Assembly (NCBI RefSeq): GCF_938015785.1
Contig: NZ_CALLWC010000064.1
Location: 1-14,409, forward strand
Length of the DNA: 14,409 bases
Direction of reading: 5' to 3'
Origin: an uncultured Campylobacter sp.
GTDB taxonomy: Bacteria > Campylobacterota > Campylobacteria > Campylobacterales > Campylobacteraceae
The notes under the pieces were generated by a model that was not told the DNA's origin, made no database searches, and was given only the letters and a program-made list of their open reading frames with translations. Numbering within the stretch: position 1 is the first letter of the stretch; every line of letters begins with the position of its first letter. This document shows, in pieces, positions 7,018-13,979 of the stretch. Position numbers and translations under genes: made by a program.

Positions 7018-7046
7018 ACGCCCGATTTGATTTTGGGCGTAGCTTT
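7018..7046 (+). terminator. Terminator-like hairpin in the leader of the AsmA-like gene
   Basis: ACGCCC (7018-7023) pairs with GGGCGT (7035-7040) across an 11-base loop, followed by AGCTTTTT. This resembles a small intrinsic terminator placed between the proposed promoter and the ATG at 7061. It may attenuate the downstream operon, or it may be a chance structure. The stem is short (6 bp, five GC pairs). Confidence 0.3.
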
Positions 7047-7060
7047 TTAACGGGACGATG

Positions 7061-9649
7061 ATGTATAAATTTTTAGCTAGATTTTTTCTTACTCTTACTA
7101 TACTTTTTATAATCTGCGCGGTAGGTCTAAAACACGGTATTGCGATTTCGCAGCTGGACGTGGGCTTTGCAAAGCTTGAGGGTTTTTATCTCAAGCTAAA
7201 TAAAAGTTTCGTGCTGCGTATCAAAAATCTTGAAATTACGCAAAATAATACACAAAATTTAGAGCAAAATTCCACCGATCTGCGCACGCAAAGCGAGAAA
7301 ATTTTGGAATTTAGCAAAAAAATCTCACTCATCAACTCCTTTTTTGAAGAGATCGACGTGCAAAATTTGAAGATCAAGGGCGAAAGTCTAAAGCTAAAAT
7401 ACAAAAGCGACGTTTTTTACGCCGATACGCGGTTTTTTAGGCTAAACTCAAAGATCACGCCGAGCGCAAACGGGCTGAACTTCGATCCGATCGAGCTTGA
7501 ACTAAATGATTTTAACCTCACTCTGCACGGCACGGCGCGAGCAAATTTCAGGGCCGATACGTATGATTTTAACGGCACCTTCGCTTCGCACGAGATCGCG
7601 GGCGAGCTTGACGTGCACAATATCGGCTCACAGCTAAATATCGAGATAAACCGCGCCTCGGCCTTGAGTCTGAAAAATTTTATGAATGAGCTGGGCGCGC
7701 TTACGGGGTTAAATCCTCTTGCGAACGAGTGGATCTACGGCAAGGCGGTCGCACAAAACTACTATATCGAAAACCTCCACGCCAAAATTGATCTGAAAGA
7801 TCCGCGCCCGATCGCCGAAAACGTTAGCGCTACAGCCTACGCGCAGGATCTTACGATAAAATTTCAACCGCAAATCGAAGCCGTAACGGTAAAAGACGCC
7901 AACATCACGCTTAAAAACGATTTTCTAAATTTCACGCTGAATGAGCCTAAATTTAAAGGCAAAAGCCTGGAGGGAAGCGGCGTGCGTATCGGCGGGCTCT
8001 TTGAAGAGAGGCCGATCGTATATCTGGATCTGCGGACCAAGGAGAGTTTGGGCAAGGACCTTATAGCGATCCTGCAAAGCTACGGCATAGACGAGCCCGT
8101 ATATCCGCTGGGCGGCGGGATCGATGCGCGCGTGCTGATAGACGTGGACGTCGAAAAGGAAAGCGCCAAGGTCGATGCGAACGTGACGCTAAAAGATGCC
8201 GATCTGATGATCTCTAAAGCGAAATTTCACTCCAAAGCCGCGCGGGTGCATATCACGGAAAAAAAGATCGACATCAAAGACGCGAATCTGCAAAATGAAA
8301 TTTTTAACGCCACTGCAAGCGGCAGTATCGATATCGCCACGCGCAAAGCTAAATTTAACGGCGTTATTCATAGCTTCAATCTCTCCCCGAACGGCAAAGA
8401 AATTTTAAAATTTGGCGACGCGCGAGATAATATAAGCCTTGATTTTAGCGGCAAAGCGCCGGTGCTGAGCTCGCAATTTTTAGGCGCGAAGATGAGCTTC
8501 GGCGAGCGGATCGAGATTAGCTCGCCCGATATTAGCGGAATTTTGCCATTTTCTAAGACGCTTAAAAACGCGGGCATTAGCGGCGGAGATCTTAAAATTT
8601 TAACCAGCGATTTTACAAACTTAGATATCAGCAGCAGCAATCTCATCTTTGATTTCGGTCTGCTGAACAAGGACGGAAGCCATTATAAAAACGACTCTTT
8701 CGCGCTTAGAGTGCGCGGAGGCGATCTGGACGGCTCTAGCGGAAGCGGTAAAATTTCTCTCAAAATCAACAAAGGCGGCAACTTCGTCTCGCTAAAAGAC
8801 GTGGACGTCGCGATCAATACGAGCGTGCAAACCAGCGAGTTTAATAGCGGCACAAAGGAGCGCTCGCCGATAAATTTCAGCGGGCAAAATTCTGCGATCG
8901 TGCTATCCGATCTTAATAAGACGCTGAAATTTACGCACTTTAACGGCGTGCTGGACGGCAAAAATATGAATTTAAACGCAAGCTTTAAACGCGGCGACGT
9001 GAAGTTGATCTTTAAAAAGAGCTTGCTTCAAATTTTTGCGCAAAACATCAGCGGCGAGGCGCTTAATCAATTTCTGGGCTCGCAGAGCTTCGACGGAGGG
9101 GTATTTACGCTAAAAGCAAGCGGTATCGATCCGCGCAACTACCGCGGCGAGATCAACGTGCAAAACACCTATCTGAAGGACTACATCATCTATCAAAGGC
9201 TGCTTAGCTTTATAAACTCCGTGCCGTCGCTGCTTACGTTTAAGACGCCCGATTTCAACGATCGCGGCTTTAGCGTGCAGAAGGGCAAAATTTACTTTCG
9301 CCGCAGCGGCGATAAAATTTACATAAACGCGATGAACTTTACCGGCAGTAGCGCAGACATCGCGGGTAACGGCGAAGTGGATATGAAAAGCGGCGCGCTA
9401 AATATCGATCTGGAGCTTAAATACCTCAAAGACGCAAGCTCGATAATCTCAAAAATCCCGCTGCTAAATCATATCATCTTGGGCGAAAACAACACGATCT
9501 CCACGATCATCGAGATTCGCGGCACGACGAAAAAACCCACCTACTCGACCGCCGTTGCGACCGACGTGCTAAAAACGCCGTATAATCTTATCAAAAACAC
9601 GCTGATGCTGCCCTTTGTGATCTTCGGCGACAGCGAGGAGAGCAAATGA
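7061..9649 (+). CDS. AsmA/YhdP-like envelope protein with AsmA-like C-terminal domain
   Basis: This very large protein (about 862 residues) has one N-terminal membrane segment (about residues 5-24) and a long beta-rich, low-cysteine body, so most of it should lie in the periplasm. The repeated alternation of short strands, with phrases such as GEVDMKSGALNIDLELKYLKD near residue 770 and EIRGTTKKP near 825, is typical of the AsmA-like C-terminal domain. Relatives in Campylobacterota are often annotated as DUF3971/YhdP-type. YhdP, TamB and YdbH of E. coli are bridge-like proteins needed for phospholipid transport to the outer membrane; the same role here is an inference. Of the two adjacent ATGs (7058 and 7061) the second is better placed relative to the weak site GGGA (7052-7055). 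The gene overlaps xerH by four bases. One in-frame copy of AAATTTTAAAATTT lies at 8400-8413. Confidence 0.82.
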   Translation: MYKFLARFFLTLTILFIICAVGLKHGIAISQLDVGFAKLEGFYLKLNKSFVLRIKNLEITQNNTQNLEQNSTDLRTQSEKILEFSKKISLINSFFEEIDVQNLKIKGESLKLKYKSDVFYADTRFFRLNSKITPSANGLNFDPIELELNDFNLTLHGTARANFRADTYDFNGTFASHEIAGELDVHNIGSQLNIEINRASALSLKNFMNELGALTGLNPLANEWIYGKAVAQNYYIENLHAKIDLKDPRPIAENVSATAYAQDLTIKFQPQIEAVTVKDANITLKNDFLNFTLNEPKFKGKSLEGSGVRIGGLFEERPIVYLDLRTKESLGKDLIAILQSYGIDEPVYPLGGGIDARVLIDVDVEKESAKVDANVTLKDADLMISKAKFHSKAARVHITEKKIDIKDANLQNEIFNATASGSIDIATRKAKFNGVIHSFNLSPNGKEILKFGDARDNISLDFSGKAPVLSSQFLGAKMSFGERIEISSPDISGILPFSKTLKNAGISGGDLKILTSDFTNLDISSSNLIFDFGLLNKDGSHYKNDSFALRVRGGDLDGSSGSGKISLKINKGGNFVSLKDVDVAINTSVQTSEFNSGTKERSPINFSGQNSAIVLSDLNKTLKFTHFNGVLDGKNMNLNASFKRGDVKLIFKKSLLQIFAQNISGEALNQFLGSQSFDGGVFTLKASGIDPRNYRGEINVQNTYLKDYIIYQRLLSFINSVPSLLTFKTPDFNDRGFSVQKGKIYFRRSGDKIYINAMNFTGSSADIAGNGEVDMKSGALNIDLELKYLKDASSIISKIPLLNHIILGENNTISTIIEIRGTTKKPTYSTAVATDVLKTPYNLIKNTLMLPFVIFGDSEESK

Positions 9650-10707
9650 AATTTCCGCTCGATTATAAGGATAGCTTTGAAAAATCGCTGCTGTTTTGGC
9701 TCGTAAAATTCGTGCGCTACAAGCTAAGCGCGCTATCGAATAAGGAGCTGAAAAACGACGCGCTGTTTCGCCGCGCGAGCCTGGCGCTAAATCACGAGGT
9801 AGCAAATATCGGCGAACTCGAGCGGCTTGTAAAAGATGCGCGAAATGCGGGACTTACGGGCATCAATACCTATTTTAACCCGCTTAAAAAATTTTACGAA
9901 GCGATAGTAGAGTACGGCCTTGAGAGTATGAAAAATATCGACGAGGAGCTTTTGAGCGAAATTTTAGCTTCCATTACGGGCGGTCTGAGCGATGCGAGCA
10001 AAAAAAACTACCGCATCGCCGTGATAAATTTTTTCGGCTTCATCGACCGCCAAAACGAGCAGGACGGCACCTCGCACAACTTCGGTATCGAGCTTAAGCA
10101 CTGGGGCGGCATTAGCGGCAGCCGCGGCACGAAGCTTCCGGAGTTTATGAGCGAAGAGGAGCTGAAGCGATTTTTGGACGCGATAAATCTAAGCGAGTTT
10201 CGCTCCTTTGCCCATCGCAACCGCCTGATCGTAAAAATCATCGTCTACACGGGCATCCGCGTGGGCGAAGCGATAAATTTAAAGCGCAAAGATATCGCGC
10301 CCGAGGGCGATCTTTTCATCATCCGAATTCGCGGCAAGGGCAATAAATACCGCATCGTAATGATCAAACGCCACCTGATCGAGGAGCATCTAAACGCGCT
10401 GGAGACGAACTTTGCCAACAAAGAGGGCTATCTTTTCGTCACCAAAAACGGCGCGCCGCTTACTCAGGCCTACGTTAGCGGCATCGTGGAGAAAATTTTA
10501 ATGAGCGCGGGCATACGCAAGGAAAAAAACGGCGCTCACATGCTGCGCCACACCTTCGCGACGATGCTTTACAAAAAGCAAAAGGACCTCGTGCTCGTCC
10601 AAGAAGCCCTCGGCCACGCGAGCCTAAATACTTCGCGCATCTACACCCACTTCGACAGCGACAAACTGCGCCTTGCGGCGAAGGTCGCGGAGGAATTCGA
10701 AGAGTGA
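9646..10707 (+). CDS. xerH: Tyrosine site-specific recombinase XerH
   Basis: This 353-residue tyrosine recombinase is of the epsilonproteobacterial single-Xer type. It is thought to resolve chromosome dimers at a difH site near the terminus, with FtsK. The catalytic set is complete: R205 (YTGIR), K231 (GKGNKYR), H298 and R301 (HMLRHTFA), H324 (LGHAS) and nucleophile Y333 (RIYTHF). Residues about 50-150 form the SAM-like DNA-binding domain and 165-345 the catalytic domain. The length matches Helicobacter and Campylobacter XerH (about 350-360) better than XerC/XerD (about 300). The ATG overlaps the TGA of the AsmA-like gene (ATGA, 9646-9649), with GAGGAG five bases upstream inside that gene. 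Context shows no integron, phage or IS, so a housekeeping role is more likely than an integrase. Confidence 0.92.
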   Translation: MKFPLDYKDSFEKSLLFWLVKFVRYKLSALSNKELKNDALFRRASLALNHEVANIGELERLVKDARNAGLTGINTYFNPLKKFYEAIVEYGLESMKNIDEELLSEILASITGGLSDASKKNYRIAVINFFGFIDRQNEQDGTSHNFGIELKHWGGISGSRGTKLPEFMSEEELKRFLDAINLSEFRSFAHRNRLIVKIIVYTGIRVGEAINLKRKDIAPEGDLFIIRIRGKGNKYRIVMIKRHLIEEHLNALETNFANKEGYLFVTKNGAPLTQAYVSGIVEKILMSAGIRKEKNGAHMLRHTFATMLYKKQKDLVLVQEALGHASLNTSRIYTHFDSDKLRLAAKVAEEFEE

Positions 10708-10744
10708 AATTTTAAAATTTGAGATGGCGCGAGGCTTGCTTGAG

Positions 10745-10767
10745 CGAGATTTTTTAAATCTCGTTTT
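10745..10767 (+). terminator. Intrinsic terminator after xerH
   Basis: CGAGATTT (10745-10752) and AAATCTCG (10756-10763) form an 8-bp stem with a TTT loop, followed directly by TTTTG. It starts 38 bases after the xerH stop codon. The stem can be lengthened by G-T and A-T pairs on the outside. It is the best placed terminator for the AsmA-like/xerH transcript. Confidence 0.55.
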
Positions 10768-10807
10768 GATGCGACTTTGAAATCGTTTTTATGGAATATT
10801 TTACAAG

Positions 10808-10849
10808 AATTTCAGAATTTTATTTTGAAAAATTCTGAAATTTGTTTTT
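10808..10849 (+). terminator. Long AT-rich hairpin followed by T-run
   Basis: AATTTCAGAATTTT (10808-10821) is perfectly complementary to 10829-10842, giving a 14-bp stem with a 7-base loop, followed by TGTTTTT. It may be a second, backup terminator for xerH. A recombinase or regulator binding dyad is an alternative, since it lies 101 bases behind the recombinase gene. Nothing in the sequence proves either. Confidence 0.4.
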
Positions 10850-11406
10850 CATACTAGCATAACAGAACCTAAAAATTTTACCTTGCGAGCTTTAGAATTT
10901 AACTCGGCAAAATTTAAAATTAACGCGCGAGCCTTAGAGCTTGATCGCAAAAGAATCTAAAATTTTACTCTTTTGGAATATAGAATAATTTACTTTTTAG
11001 ATTTTCTCATGCGATTTTGCCTAAAATTCCAGATAAATTTAGTATAAAATTTCATTTAAATTTTGACGATACTGGATTTCATCCAAGAATTTTATAAGCA
11101 AAGGATAATCGACATATTAAGAGGTAGCGGATATAAAATTTATCTGCAAATTCCGCAAGGATGGAATTTCTGATTTAAAATTTAAACCCTCAAAATTTTA
11201 TAGTTTGATTTACTTCCAAATTCTCATCGCACCGTATTCGCCTTAAAATTAAAGACACAAAAGATTCTGCCACCAAAGTTTGCTGCGAAATTTACCGATG
11301 CGAAGCTTGCTTCGTAAACAGCGCAAGAATCATATAGGAATTTATAATAAAAATTTAAAGATACAAAATCCATCGGCATGACTATTTTTAGATTTATTTT
11401 ACGACA

Positions 11407-11434
11407 GAAATCCCGCTCTTGCGAGCAGGATTTC
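11407..11434. repeat. Strong hairpin in the xerH-rbr spacer
   Basis: GAAATCC (11407-11413) and GCTC (11415-11418) pair with GAGC (11423-11426) and GGATTTC (11428-11434), interrupted by a single C/A mismatch, around a TTGC tetraloop. The plus strand continues ATTTCTTAG and the minus strand TGTCGTAAAATAAA, so a weak bidirectional terminator or part of a structured RNA is possible. It lies 212 bases beyond the rbr stop codon. Confidence 0.45.
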
Positions 11435-11482
11435 ATTTCTTAGGGGGATAAGAAAAGGAGTTTAGGCTAAATAAATTTAGCC

Positions 11483-11540
11483 CGAGATTTCGTCTAGCCA
11501 CGGAATTCGCGGCAAAAAGGAGCAAAAAGACGAAATCTCG
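11483..11540. repeat. 13-bp perfect inverted repeat with 32-base spacer
   Basis: CGAGATTTCGTCT (11483-11495) is the exact reverse complement of AGACGAAATCTCG (11528-11540). The same 13-mer also occurs at 5934-5946, between mltG and mdh. The inverted pair lies inside the possible gene remnant 11481-11669. It may be a dispersed genomic motif, an RNA stem or an operator pair. Confidence 0.45.
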
Positions 11541-11646
11541 CGCAAAATTTTAAGCCAAGATTTGAACGATCAGCTCGCGACAATAAACGAAATTTGCGAC
11601 GGCTTCGAAAGCTATCGCAAAAAATGCCGTGCCGCAAGCATCAAAA

Positions 11647-12291
11647 TTAAACGAGCCTTTGTTTTTTGAAATACTCGCGCGGAGCCTTGCAGAGCGGACA
11701 GGCGCCCGGGGCTTTCTTGCCGCGATGAACGTGCCCGCAGACCTCGCACACCCAAACTTCCTCGTCGAAACTCTCGAAAAAGCCCTCCTCTAGCAGGATC
11801 TTTTGAAGCTCGTTGTATTCGCGCTCGTGCTCCTGCTCGACCTTGCCGATAGCGTTAAAAAGGCGCGCAACCTCTTTTTTACCCTCTTCGGTCGCGATTT
11901 TAGCGAAGCTCGGATACATACTCTCGTGCTCGTAGCGCTCGCCGGCGGCAGCATCGAGCAGATTTTTATCCATCTTATCAAGCGGGATACCCGCAGCCGC
12001 GTGATGTGCCTTTAGCTCGGCTCTGGCGTGCCATTTTTCGTTTTCGGCAGCCTCGTAAAAATGTCGCGCGATGGCGTGAAAGCCCGCCTCTTTGGCCAAA
12101 TCGCCATAAAGATCGTATTTGTTGCGCGCCTGGGACTCGCCTGCGAACGCCTTCATCAAATTTACCTGCGTCAGATCCTCGGTAATGCATTTCATCGGCT
12201 CGCCGCAGCAGCTAAGCGTGCCGCCGCCTACGTTTTGCACCTCGACCTCCGCGCCGCACTTGTCGCATCTGTAAGTTTCGTACTGTCTCAT
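11647..12291 (-). CDS. rrc: Desulforubrerythrin (desulforedoxin-rubrerythrin fusion, Rrc-like)
   Basis: This 214-residue non-haem iron protein has three domains. The N-terminal desulforedoxin-like Fe(Cys)4 site uses C9, C12, C28 and C29 (CDKCG, SCCG). The four-helix di-iron rubrerythrin domain covers about residues 40-170, with ligand motifs around E52 (GESQARNKY), ENEKWH (83-88), YEHE (120-123) and EQEH (152-155). The C-terminal rubredoxin domain has C182, C185, C198 and C201. This arrangement was described for C. jejuni desulforubrerythrin (Cj0012c), which reduces hydrogen peroxide. The start at 12291 is chosen because AAGGGGG lies upstream with good spacing; the longer frame would begin with a TTG overlapping that site. 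The function, cytoplasmic peroxide detoxification, is inferred from the family. Confidence 0.93.
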   Translation of the reverse strand: MRQYETYRCDKCGAEVEVQNVGGGTLSCCGEPMKCITEDLTQVNLMKAFAGESQARNKYDLYGDLAKEAGFHAIARHFYEAAENEKWHARAELKAHHAAAGIPLDKMDKNLLDAAAGERYEHESMYPSFAKIATEEGKKEVARLFNAIGKVEQEHEREYNELQKILLEEGFFESFDEEVWVCEVCGHVHRGKKAPGACPLCKAPREYFKKQRLV

Positions 12292-12309
12292 TTTCAACCC
12301 CCTTATCAA

Positions 12310-12702
12310 AAATTTTGTGGAATGATACCAAAGCTACTATTAAATTTTACTTAATAAATTTTATTCTTCTCAATAAATTTATATTTTTGAGAAAATTTCA
12401 GCGTGAAATTTCCATCCGTAAAATCTAAATTTAAGGTTTTTCAAAGCAAATGGAATTTCAAGCGAAAGTGCTAACACTCGATCATCTAAAAATATGAAAT
12501 TTAGTTTTCTGACTCATTTAGTCTACGATTTTAAGGCGAGCCACATCATTGGAAATTTTTTAAAATTTAAAGTTATCTCAAAAATAACTTGCTAATTTTA
12601 CCGCGCAGTCTTGTTTATGAGTATATAACGATGCTCGGCAAAAGTAGCTTTAAATGCGCTAACGAGCTGCCCGATTGTAATTATGAAGCGTTAAAAGCGT
12701 AA
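12310..12702. other. Spacer between sixA-like gene and rbr, with short hairpin and small open frame
   Basis: This 393-base AT-rich spacer contains the tentative rbr promoter and an AAGTTAT/ATAACTT hairpin at 12570-12590. On the minus strand that hairpin is followed by TAAATTTT and may end the rhomboid/sixA transcript. A plus-strand frame open from 12571 ends with TAA at 12700-12702; its only ATG (12631) would give 23 residues and has no ribosome site. It is recorded here rather than as a gene. Confidence 0.4.
12322..12355 (-). promoter_or_regulatory. Possible rbr promoter with AT-rich dyad upstream
   Basis: On the minus strand TATCAT (12322-12327) lies 31 bases before the ATG and may be the -10 box. 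Directly upstream, ATTAA (12339-12343) and TTAAT (12351-12355) form a small dyad with a 7-base spacer. This position and composition are what a PerR or Fur box would have, and the C. jejuni homologue is reported under such control. The match is weak and was judged by eye. Confidence 0.25.
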
Positions 12703-13377
12703 TTAAGGGCGTTGTAGCATTACCATTCTGCCGCTATGATCGGTAATATCTGAGAATTTATGAATGTCAAATTCTAAGCCGCAAATCGAGCAAGGAGGAA
12801 ATTTATCGATTTCCTTCTCGCCTAAAAGCGAGCAAATTCCGCCTATTGTCGGATTATGTCCAACGATAAATACGCATTCTGCGCCAGCTGCATTAAAATT
12901 TTGCACAACATCAGTGCTAGAAATTTCCACATTGTTGCAAGATATCGCATTATTTTCGCTAATGCTAGCGGGAATTTTAGTGCTCTTAAAAGCAGAATTT
13001 TCAGCGTTTGCATCGCGATGTTTTTCGCTACTCAAACCAACCGCATTGTATTTTTCAACATTCACACTGCACTCAAAAAATCGTATATCATCCAAGCTGC
13101 GAACAAACTTTGCTAAATCCCATAAGCCTATGTCGTATAACTCTCGCAATGACGCTACCCTTTTTGTCGCATCCAACGCATTAGCGATAATTAGCGCCGT
13201 ATGGAGTGCGCGTATAGCCGAGCTTGTAATAATCAAATCAGGCGCAAGTCCCAAGCTACGCAGCTTTTCTCCGAGTTTAATTGCGCAAAGTTCACCCGCA
13301 TAGCTCAATGTCCGTTCAAAATCGCTTCCGTTGCCGCTTTGCGCCTCGGCATGTCTTATAAAATATATCCGTTTCAT
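12703..13377 (-). CDS. Histidine phosphatase family protein (SixA-like) with central insertion
   Basis: This 224-residue protein is of the phosphoglycerate mutase/histidine phosphatase superfamily. The phosphorylated histidine is H9 in FIRHAEA, R56 lies in TSSAIRALHTA, and the second catalytic histidine is H174 in VGHNPTIGG. The nearest recognisable relatives are SixA-type phosphohistidine phosphatases, which are about 150-165 residues long. The extra length comes from a Ser/Asn-rich stretch at about residues 101-165 that carries no motif I recognise. The substrate is unknown; a phosphohistidine or small phosphoester is likely. The start at 13377 is preferred over 13383 because AAAGG lies six bases upstream of it and overlaps the earlier ATG. 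The gene is 44 bases downstream of the rhomboid gene on the same strand, probably co-transcribed. Confidence 0.82.
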   Translation of the reverse strand: MKRIYFIRHAEAQSGNGSDFERTLSYAGELCAIKLGEKLRSLGLAPDLIITSSAIRALHTALIIANALDATKRVASLRELYDIGLWDLAKFVRSLDDIRFFECSVNVEKYNAVGLSSEKHRDANAENSAFKSTKIPASISENNAISCNNVEISSTDVVQNFNAAGAECVFIVGHNPTIGGICSLLGEKEIDKFPPCSICGLEFDIHKFSDITDHSGRMVMLQRP

Positions 13378-13421
13378 CTGCATCCTTTCATAAAATTTTA
13401 TGTATAATTTAGCGTTAAATT

Positions 13422-13979
13422 CTACAAAATTCTAAATTTTTTCTGGATCATTCCAAAACCATAACCGACCACAAATCCCGCTATGTGCACATACCATGCC
13501 ACATTTACGCCCATTAACATCGGCGCAAAGCTCATTATCAAAATCGCGACAAAAATCCCGCCCGCATTGCGTTCATCAAAATAAGCAATCACGCCTAAAA
13601 GCACGCAGATAGCGCCACTAGCGCCTACGATATTGACGATTTCTCCCATGCTCATGGCATAACGGATATAAATCAGACACAAAGCGCCGCTCAGCAGCCC
13701 GCCTACGATGTAAAGTAGCGTAAATTTTATCCCACCGAACGCTCGCTCTAAAATCCCACCAAATTGATATAAAACCGCCATATTCATCGCTAGATGCATC
13801 ACTCCGCCGTGCATAAAAAATGAACTTAGTAGCTGCCACAGCATCCCTTCGAAAAAATACGGATTGAGCCCGAAAAATAGGTAGGACTTAAAGCCAAAAA
13901 AATATTCCAATGCGAATGAAATCACGAAAAATAGGATATTTGCTGCGATTATCGCGAGAGTAAATTTGCCTGATTGCAT
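13422..13979 (-). CDS. Rhomboid family intramembrane serine protease
   Basis: This is a 185-residue polytopic membrane protein with about six hydrophobic helices. Rhomboid signatures are H57/H62/N66 in MHGGVMHLAMNM on the second helix, the nucleophile S121 in GASGA, and the partner H165 in WYVHIAGF. Rhomboids cut substrates within or next to the membrane; the target here cannot be predicted. The protein is short and has no extra domains, the basic bacterial form. The start at 13979 is chosen because AAGGAG with a four-base gap precedes this ATG; the longer frame would use a GTG at 14000 with no ribosome site. The SixA-like gene follows on the same strand after 44 bases, a likely two-gene operon. 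Confidence 0.9.
   Translation of the reverse strand: MQSGKFTLAIIAANILFFVISFALEYFFGFKSYLFFGLNPYFFEGMLWQLLSSFFMHGGVMHLAMNMAVLYQFGGILERAFGGIKFTLLYIVGGLLSGALCLIYIRYAMSMGEIVNIVGASGAICVLLGVIAYFDERNAGGIFVAILIMSFAPMLMGVNVAWYVHIAGFVVGYGFGMIQKKFRIL

Larger units (their letters stand above)
10708..11646. other. Long non-coding region with several hairpins and a possible gene remnant
   Basis: This 939-base spacer separates the convergent genes xerH and rbr. It contains the terminator at 10745-10767, a long dyad at 10808-10842, a compound hairpin around 11283-11326 (core CGAAGC/GCTTCG at 11301-11314), a strong hairpin at 11407-11434, and a 13-bp inverted repeat at 11483-11540. The frame 11481-11669 on the plus strand is open for 62 codons and reads like real protein, but it lacks any ATG and overlaps the end of rbr. 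A 70-codon minus-strand frame at 11224-11436 has no ribosome site and is judged spurious. No tRNA, SRP RNA or RNase P signature was seen. An unannotated small RNA or a decayed gene is possible. Confidence 0.5.

Noticed and set aside
9646..10707. Tyrosine recombinase as sign of an integrative element
   Set aside because: Its length and motif set fit housekeeping XerH. No tRNA target, attachment repeats, phage or plasmid genes are nearby, and it is coupled to a chromosomal envelope gene.
11224..11436. 70-codon minus-strand frame in the xerH-rbr spacer
   Set aside because: The ATG is preceded by a pyrimidine-rich sequence (CCCCCTAAGAA) with no ribosome site. The start lies in a hairpin arm, and the translation has no recognisable domain.
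12459..12482. GTGCTAACACTC resembling a CIRCE half-site (HrcA operator)
   Set aside because: The second half TTAGCACTC at a nine-base spacing is absent, and no heat-shock gene follows.
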